From NCBI GenBank assembly GCA_024426085.1, contig CP087974.1:4010001-4074000 (forward strand): a stretch of DNA of 64,000 nt, given 5' to 3'. Both the position numbers and the translations under genes were made by a program. This DNA is from Rhizobium sp. RCAM05350 (lineage in GTDB: Bacteria > Pseudomonadota > Alphaproteobacteria > Rhizobiales > Rhizobiaceae). The notes beneath the pieces are model-generated. The model was given only the letters and a program-made list of their open reading frames with translations. It did no database searches and was not told the origin of the DNA. Every line of letters starts with the position of its first letter. The stretch's first letter is position 1. Shown piece after piece: positions 1 through 8,837 of the stretch.

Positions 1-343
1 TGCGGTCGATGGCGTCCTTGGTGTCCTGGACGGCCTGATTGGTCGGCACGTCCATCATGAACATCACAGCGGTGTTGGAAACACCGTCACTGATGGTCGA
101 AGTGATGTGATCGACGCCGGAAATACCGGCGACCGCATCCTCAATTTCCTTGGTGACCTGCGATTCAAGTTCCGCCGGTGCCGCACCACTCTGGCTGACG
201 CTGATCGAGACGATCGGAACGTCGATATTGGGGAAGCGCGTGATCGGCAGTGTGTTGAAGGACGAATATCCGAGATACATCAACAACACGAAGGCGAGGA
301 TCGGCGCGATCGGATTGCGAATTGCCCAAGCTGAAAAGTTCAT
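1..343 (-). CDS. RND efflux pump inner-membrane subunit, N-terminus (cut by window edge)
   Basis: Reads from an ATG at 343 as MNFSAWAIRNPIAPILAFV, the cytoplasmic start and first membrane helix of AcrB/MexB-type RND transporters. It continues into the periplasmic porter region (NIDVPIVSISVSQSGAAPAE, then a segment on E-V-T-K-E-I-E-D-A-V-A-G-I). Such pumps export drugs or metabolites by proton antiport as trimers joined to an adaptor and an outer-membrane channel. The adaptor gene lies 13 bp upstream on the same strand. Only about 114 residues are inside the window, so substrate class cannot be judged. Confidence 0.9.
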   Translation of the reverse strand, partial: MNFSAWAIRNPIAPILAFVLLMYLGYSSFNTLPITRFPNIDVPIVSISVSQSGAAPAELESQVTKEIEDAVAGISGVDHITSTISDGVSNTAVMFMMDVPTNQAVQDTKDAIDR

Positions 344-356
344 GCCGCTCTTCCCG

Positions 357-1547
357 TCAATTGGTCGCCGTGGCGGCGGATGTCACCGGATTGATCTTGT
401 CGCCGTCGCGCACATAGGCGCCGGCCTTGGCGACCACCTTGTCACCGGGCTCCAGACCCGTGGTGATCTCGATGAATTCACCATCCTGAATGCCTGTCGT
501 CACTTTTGTCTGGTGGACTACGCCATCTTCGACCTTGCGCACGATCGTCTCGTTGCTTCCTACGGTAACGGCCGTCAGTGGCAGGACAATGGCCTGTTTT
601 TCCACGATGGTGATCTGGGCATCGGCATACATGCCGACCTGCGCTTTTTCGGGCTGGTTCAGCGAGATGTAGACTGCTCCGAGGCGGGTCTGGGCATCGA
701 CCATCGGCGAAATCAGGCGGATCTTGCCGTCGATCTTGGTCTTACCGTCCGCGAGCGTCACCACCGTTTTCTGGCCGATCGCGAGCTTGATGAGATCGGC
801 CTCGTTGATATCGGCCCGCATTTCCAGTGCGCCGTCGCGGATGATCGTGAACAGCGGCTCGCCCGTGCCATTGGCAATGGCGCCGACCTTGGCTGTCTTT
901 GCCGACACGATGCCGCTGACCGGCGATTTGACCTCGGTGCGGGCGAGGCGCAGGTCCAGGTCGGACATCTGGGCTTCGACGACTTTGATTTCGGCATTGG
1001 CGACGGAGATGAACTGCTGGGCCGAGTTGACCCGCGCCAGGGCGGCAGTTGCGGCCGCCTTCTCCTGATCCCGCTGGGCAGTGGAAATCGAGCCAGCTTC
1101 CGAGAGTTTCTTCGACCGTTCGCTGACCCGTACAGCTTCCTCGGCATTGGCCTGAGCCTCCGCCAGCAGTGCCTGATATTGCGCAAGCGACGCATTTGCC
1201 TTGGCAAGGCTGGCGGCATACTGGCTCTTCTGCAGGAGCAGCATGTCTTCGTTCAAGACTACGAGCGTGCTGTCGGCCTCGACCCGGTCGCCGACATCGG
1301 CGTTCAATGTACGAATCGACAGTCCGTCGACCAGAGGTGAGACATAGGTTTCTTCGACTGCCTTGATGGCGCCGGTTGCAACGACGCGGTCGATGATCGG
1401 CTTGTTTTCCACTTGGGTCACGACAATGGACGGCAATGTCTGCGCGGCTTTTGGCGCGACGGCCTCCTGCGCGGAGGCGGTGCCCGACAGCAAAGTCAGC
1501 AGCAGGGCAGCGGAAACACCAAACGCAAACGTCTTCTTAAGGGCCAT
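357..1547 (-). CDS. RND efflux periplasmic adaptor (HlyD/AcrA-type membrane fusion protein)
   Basis: 396 residues, unbroken. The first ~26 residues are a signal peptide ending A-S-A-Q. A barrel-sandwich half follows (VSPLVDGLSIRTLNADVGDR), then an Ala/Gln/Glu-rich coiled-coil hairpin at about 100-195, the second lipoyl half (TEVKSPVSGIVSAKTAKVGA), a beta-barrel (ADINEADLIKLAIGQ) and a membrane-proximal domain with a G-L-E-P-G-D-K-V-V motif. This order is typical of AcrA/MexA adaptors that link the RND pump to an outer-membrane channel. Start chosen at 1547, with GAGGAAATG upstream. It forms an operon with the pump gene after it. No regulator gene is adjacent. Confidence 0.92.
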   Translation of the reverse strand: MALKKTFAFGVSAALLLTLLSGTASAQEAVAPKAAQTLPSIVVTQVENKPIIDRVVATGAIKAVEETYVSPLVDGLSIRTLNADVGDRVEADSTLVVLNEDMLLLQKSQYAASLAKANASLAQYQALLAEAQANAEEAVRVSERSKKLSEAGSISTAQRDQEKAAATAALARVNSAQQFISVANAEIKVVEAQMSDLDLRLARTEVKSPVSGIVSAKTAKVGAIANGTGEPLFTIIRDGALEMRADINEADLIKLAIGQKTVVTLADGKTKIDGKIRLISPMVDAQTRLGAVYISLNQPEKAQVGMYADAQITIVEKQAIVLPLTAVTVGSNETIVRKVEDGVVHQTKVTTGIQDGEFIEITTGLEPGDKVVAKAGAYVRDGDKINPVTSAATATN

Positions 1548-1903
1548 CGGCTCATTTCCTCGAATTCCAGATAAATCAAGTCGGTGACGCCGCAGCCTTC
1601 AAGGAAGGATTGATCGCCGTCGTCTACTGGAAGGGAAGGAAATGTCGCTTCTGTCTGATCGAGCGAAATGTTTCCCCCGCATCCTCCTCAAAATGCCTCG
1701 GGGCTCTATTTAGTTAGGCCCTATCGGCTATGCAAGATGATAGAAAAAAAGAATGGTGCCTCATTATTTTATTTGTTGGATGCCATCAATGCAACTTCTG
1801 TTTTATGTCGTTTTGTTCGCGCAAGTGTTTTCAAGTGTTGCAAATGAGAAACGCGGGGATCAGCCCGCGCGTTCCTGTATCGCAAAAGTAATACAAAAGA
1901 AGC
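1548..1903. other. 356-bp intergenic region, A+T-rich upstream of the efflux operon
   Basis: No credible ORF. It holds the promoter region of the minus-strand efflux operon and, at its right end, the terminator of the ABC importer operon. I see no clear dyad that could be an operator for the efflux genes. Confidence 0.5.
1850..1873 (-). terminator. Stem-loop after the NMT1-type importer operon
   Basis: AACGCGGGG and CCCGCGCGTT are complementary apart from one unpaired CG, around a short loop, 31 bp past the stop of the binding-protein gene. On the minus strand a T-rich stretch follows. Restoring one CG in the left arm would make the stem perfect, which fits the CG-loss lesions elsewhere in this sequence. 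Confidence 0.55.
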
Positions 1904-2896
1904 CTACTTGAGAGCAGCCTCAGTGATCTCGTGGGTGAACGCGCCGACCGGTTCCTTGCTGATAACCGGATCAGAGCCACCCTTCAGCAGCGAATCGACC
2001 GTGCGCTTATAGTCGGCCTCGTCGAGTGCGCCGTTTGAGCCCGCCGTCAGCTTGGCGATTTCGCCCATCATGCGCTTTTGATGCTCCTCCGTCTGTGCGC
2101 CCGTCGCGTCGTTTTCAAGAACGATGCCGGCTGCTTCATCAGTGTGTTCCTCGGCATATTTCCAACCCTTCATCGAAGCGCGGACGAACTTCACCATCTT
2201 TTCCTTGAAGGCTGGATCCCTTGAGCTTGTCTTCCAGCGCATAGAGGCCGTCTTCCAGCGTTGCGACGCCCTGGTCTTCATACTTGAAGGTCACCAGATC
2301 GTCCGCCTTTATGCCTGCATCGATGACCTGCCAATATTCGTTGTAGGTCATGGTGGAGATGCAGGCCGCCTGCTTCTGGATCAGTGGGTCGACGTTGAAG
2401 CCCTGCTTCAGGACCGTGACGCCATCCGGGCCGCCCTCGGTCTTGAGGCCCAGTTGGCTCATCCAGGACAGGAACGGATATTCGTTGCCGAAAAACCAGA
2501 CGCCGAGCGTCTTACCCTTGAAGTCTGCCGGTGTTGCGACACCGGATTCCTTCAGGCAGGTCAGCATCATGCCGGACTTCTTGAACGGCTGGGCGATGTT
2601 GACGAGGGCTACGCCCTTCTCGCGGGTTGCGAGTGCGGAGGGCATCCAGTCGACGACCACGTCAGCGCCGCCACCGGCGATAACCTGCGGCGGTGCGATG
2701 TCGGGACCGCCCGGCTTGATCTCGACATCAAGGCCTTCGGCTTCATAGAAGCCCTTGTCCTTGGCGACGTAATAGCCGGCGAACTGGGCCTGCGTGACCC
2801 ATTTCAGCTGCAGGACCACCTTGTCGGCGGCCATGGCATGGAATGCGGACAGCGAAAAGCGCTTGCCAGCAGCAATGATGCAAGTCTCGTCTTCAT
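1904..2896 (-). CDS. ABC transporter substrate-binding protein, NMT1/SsuA-ThiY type
   Basis: Periplasmic binding protein. An ATG at 2896 (GAGGGA upstream) starts MKTRLASLLLASAF, a signal peptide. After a frame lesion near 2855 the mature part reads AADKVVLQLKWVTQAQFAGY, the opening seen in NMT1/THI5-like proteins that bind pyrimidines or related heterocycles. A second lesion near 2215 leads into the C-terminal helices, ending at 1904. Length is about 330 residues, usual for the family. It is last in a six-gene minus-strand operon with ATPase and two permeases. Its position beside pyrimidine-degradation genes suggests a pyrimidine or hydantoin ligand (inference); hydroxymethylpyrimidine is the main alternative. 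Confidence 0.85.
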
Positions 2897-2897
2897 G

Positions 2898-3821
2898 TCA
2901 GTTCCCTCTTTTTTTGTTGTACCCGCCCACCACGGACAGGCATTTCTTAGGCCGTCCGTGCATTTCTGCACGGACGGATGCCAGAACGTGACAGCCCGCT
3001 CGATGAGCGCCACTATCCCGTAGAAAGCGGAGCCAGCCACCGCCGCGACGGCGATTTCGGCCCAAACCATATCGACATTCATGCGCCCCACCTCGGTGGA
3101 AATCCGGAACCCCATGCCGACGATCGGGGTGCCGAAGAATTCGGCGACGATGGCACCGATCAGCGCCAAAGTGGAGTTGATCTTGAGCGCATTGAAAATG
3201 AAAGGCCATGCTGCCGGAAGACGCAGCTTGACAAGCGTCTGGAACCAACTGGCGGCATAGGTGTGCATGAGATCCCGTTCCATCGAACTGGCTGCGGCAA
3301 GTCCTGACACCGTGTTCACCAGCATCGGGAAGAAAGTCATGATGACCACGACCGCGACCTTCGACTGCCAGTCGAAGCCGAACCACATGACCATGATCGG
3401 CGCGACACCGATGACGGGCAGGGCGGAAACGAAATTACCGAGGGGCAACAGCCCCTTCTGCAGGAAAGGTGAGCGGTCGATGGCGATGGCGACGAGAAAA
3501 CCGAGGCTGCAGCCCAACGTGTAGCCGATGATCACGGCTTTTAGGAAGGTTTGCTGGAAATCGGCCCAGAGCGTCGGCACGGAGTTGATCAGCCGCGTCC
3601 AGATCATCGATGGCGGTGGTAAGAGTACGGAGGGAACATTGAACCCGCGCACGAGGCCTTCCCATAGAACCAGGATGCTGGCGCCGAACAGCAACGGCAC
3701 CTGCAAGGCGAACAGCCCTGTTTGCGGACATGTTCTGGAATTTCTGGCGCACCAACCATTCATTGGTTGCCCAAGCCGCGAGCCAGAAGGCAATGGCACT
3801 GAAGAGGAGACTGTAGTTCAT
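2898..3821 (-). CDS. ABC transporter permease (BPD_transp_1, SsuC/ThiX type), first copy
   Basis: The ATG at 3821 overlaps the previous permease stop (ATGA) and starts MNYSLLFSAIAFWLAAWATN. A lesion near 3735 restores the frame of LQVPLLFGASILVLWEGLVR and the rest. Six hydrophobic segments and the EAA-type loop (DLMHTYAASWFQTLVKLRLP) mark an inner-membrane importer permease. The C-terminus is uncertain: three frames are possible around a perfect hairpin at 2952-2977. One frame stops at 2898, directly before the binding-protein start. Confidence 0.85.
2952..2977. other. Perfect 11-bp hairpin between permease and binding-protein genes
   Basis: CCGTCCGTGCA and TGCACGGACGG are exact complements around a 4-nt loop (GAAA in the minus-strand RNA, a stable GNRA tetraloop). 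It sits at the 3' end of the permease gene, 56 bp before the binding-protein start. It has no T-run, so it is more likely an mRNA-stability or processing stem than a terminator. Confidence 0.6.
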
Positions 3822-4703
3822 GGCTTCATCCCCATGCGTTTGAGGACGGCGGTATGGGCAAAACCGACAATGATCACCAGAGTCGCAGCGAGTGCGGCCG
3901 CCATGAACAAAGCCGACCAAATCTGCACCGTCTGGCCGTAATAGGAACCGGCGAGCAGGCGGGCGCCCAGACCGGACACGGCCCCGGTCGGCAATTCACC
4001 GACAATGGCGCCGACCAGCGAGATGGCGATGGCGACCTTCAGCGAGGCGAAGAGATAGGGCATGGATGACGGCCAGCGCAGCTTCCAGAAGGTCTGCGCC
4101 GGGCTGGCGTAATAGGTGTGCATCAGATCGAGCTGGATCTGCTCGGGGCTGCGCAATCCCTTGACCATGCCGACGACGATCGGAAAAAAGCTGAGATAGG
4201 TCGAAATCAGTGCCTTCGGCAGCAATCCGGATATGCCGATCGCATTGAGCACGACGATGATCATCGGCGCGATGGCGAGGATGGGGATGGTCTGGCTGGC
4301 GATGACCCAGGGCATCAGCGAGCGGTCCATGGCCCGGTTATGGACGATGCCGACGGCCAGCAGGATGCCAAGCACGGTGCCGATGCCAAAGCCGAGCAGC
4401 GTCGCCGAGAGCGTGATCCAGGCATGGTAGACGAGGCTGCGCTTGGAGGTGATCGGCATCAGGAATGTCGTATTCCAGATTTCGGTGATCACCTGATGCG
4501 GGGCAGGAAGAACCGGCCGCTGCTGGAACATGGTTTTTGGCAGGATTTCGGAGAAGGTGATCTCGGTTCCGGCGCGGGCCGCCGTATCGCGCCTCGAACG
4601 GTGCATTGAGGAAGATTACCGCGACATACCAGATGACGAGGACGGCAAGGAGGATGACGCCTACCGGCATGAGCCTGTCTTTGAAAAGGTTCGGCTTTTC
4701 CAT
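3818..4703 (-). CDS. ABC transporter permease (SsuC/ThiX type), second copy
   Basis: The ATG at 4703 starts MEKPNLFKDRLMPVGVILLA. A frame lesion near 4590 connects it to EITFSEILPKTMFQQRPVLP and five further membrane segments. The coupling loop is visible (DLMHTYYASPAQTFWKLRWP). It ends GMKP at 3818, sharing ATGA with the next permease. It is not a duplicate of that permease: apart from the loop the sequences differ. The pair probably forms a heterodimeric channel, unlike the homodimer usual in SsuABC systems (inference). Confidence 0.86.
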
Positions 4704-4705
4704 GC

Positions 4706-5041
4706 TCAAGCCTTCCCCCCGGTAGGCAGCAGCATCAACCCCATCGACACGACGCCAAGGGCGACGCCGGCCAGTTGCGGCAGGGTCATTCGCTCGCCGA
4801 AGACGGCAAAGGCGATGAAATTGACCAGGAGAAGCTGGGCGATGGCCGATGCAGAAATGGCCAGGCCGAGCCCGCCCTCCCGCATTAACCGCACCATCAT
4901 CAGATTGCCGAGGCAATAGAGGGCAAGCGAGAAGAGGAGGATCAGGATATTGTTGGTGGAGACATAATAGCGCGACGCTGTGGCGGCGCTGAGGAAGATG
5001 GCCATGGAAGCAGAGAGCCAGAGGATGAAGGACAGGTTCAT
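4706..5041 (-). CDS. Small DMT/EamA-like four-helix membrane transporter
   Basis: 111 residues with four hydrophobic segments (FILWLSASMAIFLSAATA, ILILLFSLALYCLGNLMM, LGLAISASAIAQLLLVNFIA, LAGVALGVVSMGLMLL) and a GERM-type sequence before the last helix, as in small multidrug resistance and half-size EamA proteins. The start at 5041 has a strong GGAAGGAGC ribosome site and overlaps the acetyltransferase stop. The gene lies inside an ABC-importer operon, so it may export an intermediate of the imported compound. No substrate can be read from the sequence. Confidence 0.75.
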   Translation of the reverse strand: MNLSFILWLSASMAIFLSAATASRYYVSTNNILILLFSLALYCLGNLMMVRLMREGGLGLAISASAIAQLLLVNFIAFAVFGERMTLPQLAGVALGVVSMGLMLLPTGGKA

Positions 5042-5508
5042 GAAGTTGCTCCTTCCGTTGGAGCCCATTGGAAGAGGATATCCGGCAAGTTTTCCTCGTT
5101 GTCTCCGTTCGTCCTTCTGACCTCTATGAATTTTTCGCGGTTGTAGAAGCGCTGAGCCTCTTTGTTTTCGTCGAATGTCCAGAGGTTGAGCTGGTCAGGA
5201 AAAAGTGTCTTTGCATGGTCGATCAGACTTTTGCCAAGCCCCGCTCGGCGGTGGGCACGGTTGGCATACAGCGCTGTAACATATGCGTCGTTGGACAGCG
5301 CCATGAAAGCGCAAACCCTGCCATCAATGTCGGCAATCTTGACCTGCCGCTCCTGAAAGACGATGTCGCTGTAGTATCGTTCGACATCCTCGTGGTCATG
5401 AACACGCGGCATCCACGACGTTTCGTCAATCCAGTCGTTGAGGATCGCCGCACAAATCGGCATATCGGCCTTGTCGGCGCCCCGGATGATGCATGACCTA
5501 CTCATCAT
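5038..5508 (-). CDS. GNAT-family N-acetyltransferase
   Basis: 156 residues. The acetyl-CoA pyrophosphate loop is R-A-H-R-R-A-G-L-G-K-S-L-I at about 85-97, matching the R/Q-X-X-G-X-G/A motif A. Motif B is FDENKEAQRFYNREKF, with the Tyr that usually acts as general acid. The start overlaps the ATPase stop by about 11 bp and the stop overlaps the next gene (ATGA), so the genes are translationally coupled. The closest look is to PhnO/Pat-like single-domain acetyltransferases. The substrate is unknown, possibly the imported compound or its amine product. Confidence 0.85.
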   Translation of the reverse strand: MMSRSCIIRGADKADMPICAAILNDWIDETSWMPRVHDHEDVERYYSDIVFQERQVKIADIDGRVCAFMALSNDAYVTALYANRAHRRAGLGKSLIDHAKTLFPDQLNLWTFDENKEAQRFYNREKFIEVRRTNGDNEENLPDILFQWAPTEGATS

Positions 5509-6289
5509 AGCTATGCCCCGCTCTCAGGCCTTCACGCACCCGGCTTGCAATCTCTAAAAACTCGGGGCTTTCGCGGATATCGAGCGGGCGTTCCTTGGGC
5601 AATGTGGATTCAATGATATCGGTCACACGGCCGGGGCGAGGGCTCATGACGACGATCTTGGTGGAGAGATAGACGGCCTCCGGGATCGAGTGGGTGACGA
5701 AGCAGATCGTTTTGTTGGTGCGGTCCCAGAGTTTCAAGAGCTGCTCGTTCAGGTGATCACGGACGATTTCATCCAGTGCGCCAAAGGGCTCGTCCATCAG
5801 GAGAAGATCGGCGTCGAAGGCAAGCGCGCGGGCGATCGAGGCACGCTGCTGCATGCCGCCGGAAAGCTGCCAGGGGAATTTCTTGCCGAAGCCGGTGAGG
5901 TTGACCAGATCCAGCGTGCGGTCGATGCGGGCCTTCTGGTCGGCGGCGCTATAGCCCATGATTTCCAGCGGCAGGGCGATGTTCTTTTCGATCGTACGCC
6001 ATGGATAAAGGGCGGCGGCCTGGAAGACATAACCGTAGGAGCGGTTCTTGCGGGCGTCTTCCGGCGTCGTGCCGTTGACGGTGATAGAGCCGGAGGTCGG
6101 TTTTTCCAGATCGGCGATGACGCGCAGGAAGGTGGTCTTGCCACAGCCGGAGGGGCCGATGAAGGAGACGAAATCGCCCTTGTTGACGTCGAGATTGACG
6201 CCCGTCAGCGCGTTGACCGGGCCATCATTGGTCTCGAAGGTGAGGCCGAGATCGCGCGCCGAAACGACGGATGCTGGTGTTGTTGTCAT
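5498..6289 (-). CDS. ABC transporter ATP-binding protein, SsuB/TauB type
   Basis: 263 residues from ATG 6289 (MTTTPASVVSARDLG). Walker A is GPSGCGKTT, the Q-loop is YVFQAAALYPW, the signature is LSGGMQQR, Walker B is LLLMDEPFGALD and the switch is FVTHS. It is the energy subunit of the importer and the first gene of its minus-strand operon (ATPase, GNAT, small transporter, two permeases, binding protein). An upstream in-frame extension to 6493 runs over the promoter region and is rejected. I searched the leader for a TPP riboswitch signature and found none. Confidence 0.93.
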   Translation of the reverse strand: MTTTPASVVSARDLGLTFETNDGPVNALTGVNLDVNKGDFVSFIGPSGCGKTTFLRVIADLEKPTSGSITVNGTTPEDARKNRSYGYVFQAAALYPWRTIEKNIALPLEIMGYSAADQKARIDRTLDLVNLTGFGKKFPWQLSGGMQQRASIARALAFDADLLLMDEPFGALDEIVRDHLNEQLLKLWDRTNKTICFVTHSIPEAVYLSTKIVVMSPRPGRVTDIIESTLPKERPLDIRESPEFLEIASRVREGLRAGHSYDE

Positions 6290-6431
6290 TGTGTCCGGTG
6301 CGCTCCGCCCTGAATGCCATTGGCTGGAAGATTGGTGTGACGTCATTCGGCTCTTTGCCTCCGATAGTCGTACTTCATATTTTTCCAATGAGGTATGCTG
6401 CCGGCGATATCGGTGCCGTGGAGATGGGGAA

Positions 6432-6845
6432 ATGTTGCAATCATCGAAACCGACCTGCCGGGTCGTTCGCCCGGGTGACACATATGATGGCAAGCAGGGG
6501 TTTAGTTATTTCGAGGGAATCTCGGCGGAAGGCGTCGGATCGACCGGCATCTGCATGCATCTTTTGACCATCCCGCCGGGCGGCCGGGCCAAGGCCCATA
6601 AGCACGAGACCCATGAAACGGCGATCTATATGCTGTCCGGCGAGGCGCATACGTGGTTTGGCGAAAGTTTGGAAAACCACGTGATCGTGCGGGCGGGCGA
6701 GATGTTCTATATCCCGGCCGGCGTGCCGCATCTGCCGGCCAACCTGTCGGACCAGCCCTGTTCGGCGGTGATTGCCCGCACCGACCCGAACGAGCAGGAA
6801 AGCGTCGTGCTGTTGCCGGAGCTGGAAGCTCTCGTGGCGCTGTAA
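6432..6845 (+). CDS. Cupin-domain protein
   Basis: 137 residues from ATG 6432, just after GAGATGGGGA. A single cupin fold shows motif 1 as H-K-H-E-T-H-E-T-A-I-Y-M-L-S-G and motif 2 as G-E-M-F-Y-I-P-A-G-V-P-H-L-P. It therefore has a His/His/Glu/His metal site. It is divergent from the ABC importer operon, so it shares that promoter region and may be co-controlled. Small cupins of this type are dioxygenases, isomerases or ligand sensors. The reaction cannot be assigned. Confidence 0.85.
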   Translation: MLQSSKPTCRVVRPGDTYDGKQGFSYFEGISAEGVGSTGICMHLLTIPPGGRAKAHKHETHETAIYMLSGEAHTWFGESLENHVIVRAGEMFYIPAGVPHLPANLSDQPCSAVIARTDPNEQESVVLLPELEALVAL

Positions 6846-6928
6846 TTCCGGAGTTACGTAGGTCGGACCGTCATGCCGCCCTTGGCCCGCCGGCCGGCGA
6901 CAGAGCGATGTGCTGGATTGAGGGCAGC

Positions 6929-7309
6929 TCATTTGCATTTCTTCAGAGGCCCCCAGCGTGTCCCGTCCTTGAAGGCGATGGTGTAGTCCTTGCTGGTGCG
7001 CAGAATGTTGACGCTGTCGTCCGCCTCCCCGGTTTCGCCCTCAGCGCTGCAGGAGACTGTGGCGGCAAAGGACGTTCCGGTCTTCGTCACCGCGCCCTTG
7101 AAACTGCAATAGGATGCTGCCGTAGTGATACCCTCGTTGGTCAGCAGGAAGAAGTTGTCCGAACCGGTGGATTCGCCTGTCTTGGAATAGGCGCAGCCAT
7201 CCGTGTTGCCATAGTCGCCATCAAGGAAAGCCTCACTCGCAACGGCCGATCCTGCTGTTGCAAGGCTTGTCACGAGCAGCACAGCGATGCAGGTTGCGGC
7301 GCTCACCAT
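6929..7309 (-). CDS. Small exported protein coupled to hydantoinase
   Basis: 126 residues. ATG 7309 sits in a TGATG overlap with the dihydropyrimidinase stop, so translation is coupled. The N-terminus is a signal peptide (IAVLLVTSLATAGSAVASEA). The mature part of about 100 residues has four or five cysteines (GCAYSKTG, SYCSFKG, VSCSAEG, LKKCK), suggesting disulfides in the periplasm. I do not recognise a family. It could be a periplasmic accessory of the pyrimidine pathway or simply a passenger of the operon. Confidence 0.7.
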   Translation of the reverse strand: MVSAATCIAVLLVTSLATAGSAVASEAFLDGDYGNTDGCAYSKTGESTGSDNFFLLTNEGITTAASYCSFKGAVTKTGTSFAATVSCSAEGETGEADDSVNILRTSKDYTIAFKDGTRWGPLKKCK

Positions 7310-8762
7310 CACACCCCGCTTGCCGGGATGCCGGTGCGCTGGACCTTGCGCGGGGCGGTGATGTCCTTCCAGGTCGACAGTGCCTTGTTGACGGCCGTAA
7401 AAGGTTCGCGACTGATGAACTTGCCCTGGCCCTCGTGGGTCTTGATCGTCGATTCCTCGATGGCGACCACGCCGCCCGTCAGCGTGTAGCGCGGCAGGCC
7501 GGTGACCTGCTTGCCTTCGAAGACGTTGTAGTCGATCGCCGACTGCTGACTTGCGGCGGAGATCGTCTTTGAACGCTTCGGGTCCCAGACGACGAGATCG
7601 GCATCGGCGCCGACGAGGATAGCGCCCTTCTTCGGGTACATGTTGAGGATTGCTGCGATGTTGGTCGAGGTGACGGCGACGAACTCGTTCATGGTGATCC
7701 GGCCGGTGGCGACACCGTGTGTCCACAGCATCGGCATCCGGTCCTCCAAGCCCGCCGGTGCCGTTGGGGATCTTGGTGAAGTCGCCGACGCCGAAGCGTT
7801 TTTGTGCCGTGGTGAAGGCGCAGTGGTCGGTCGCGACGACCTGCAGGGAGCCTGCGGCCAAGCCGGCCCAGAGCGAGTCCTGATGCTGCTTGTTGCGGAA
7901 AGGCGGCGACATGACGCGGCGGGCCGCGTGGTCCCAGTCGGGATTGGCATATTCGCTTTCGTCCAGCGTCAGGTGCTGGATCAGCGGCTCACCATAAACG
8001 CGCATGCCGTTTTGACGCGCACGGCGGATGGCTTCGTGGGCCTGTTCGCAGGACGTATGAACAACATAAAGCGGGCTGCCTGCCATGTCGGCGATGATGA
8101 TGGCGCGGTTGGTTGCCTCGCCCTCGACGGCGGCGGGGCGGGAATAGGCGTGGGCTTCCGGGCCGTTATTGCCGTCGGCGAGCAGCTTTGCCTGCATCTG
8201 CGCGACGATATCGCCGTTTTCGGCATGGACCAGCGGCAGCGCACCGAGTTCGGCGCAGCGCTGGAAGGAGTGGAACATCTCGTCGTCATCCACCATCAGC
8301 GCGCCCTTGTAGGCCATGAAGTGCTTGAAGGTGTTGATACCCTTGTCCTCTACGATCGTCTGCATCTCGTTGAAGACCTGCTCGCTCCACCAGGTGATCG
8401 CCATGTGGAACGAGAAGTCGCAATTGGCGCGAGGTCTTGTTGTCCCACATTGTCAGTGCTTCCAGCAGCGACTGGCCGGGCGAGGGAAGCGCGAAATCGA
8501 CGACCATCGTCGTGCCGCCGGAAAGGGCCGCCCGCGTGCCGCTTTCGAAATCGTCGGAGGAATAGGTGCCCATGAACGGCATTTCGAGATGGGTATGCGG
8601 ATCGATGCCGCCGGGCATGACATAACAGCCGGTCGCATCCAGCGTCTCATCGCCCGAAAGGTTCGGGCCGATCTCGACGATCTTGCCGTCGACGATCTTG
8701 ACGTCCGCCTTGTAGGTGAGGTCGGCGGTGACGATGGTGCCGTTCTTGATGACTGTGGTCAT
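7309..8762 (-). CDS. hydA: Dihydropyrimidinase / D-hydantoinase
   Basis: Amidohydrolase-superfamily zinc enzyme that opens the ring of dihydrouracil/dihydrothymine to N-carbamoyl-beta-amino acids. Three reading frames join at lesions near 8425 and 7745. Visible are the metal motif D-P-H-T-H-L-E-M, the carbamylated-Lys region FKHFMAYKG, metal His in VHAENGD and VVHTSCEQA, the Asp/His motif VVATDHCAF, and the C-terminal ADADLVVWDP. The repaired length of about 484 residues matches family members. Start at 8762 (MTTVIKNGTIV). It is followed by the small exported protein and preceded by the amidohydrolase: the second step beside the third. Confidence 0.93.
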
Positions 8763-8837
8763 GATCAGGTCCCTTGAATTGATTGGTCTAGGTTCTCAGG
8801 CTGCCAATAGAAAAAGGCGGACACAATCCGCCTTCGA

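Noticed and set aside
6290..6431. TPP riboswitch before the NMT1-type importer operon
   Set aside because: I looked for the CTGAGA-type thiamine box because related importers carry one. None is present, which fits a pyrimidine rather than thiamine-precursor role.
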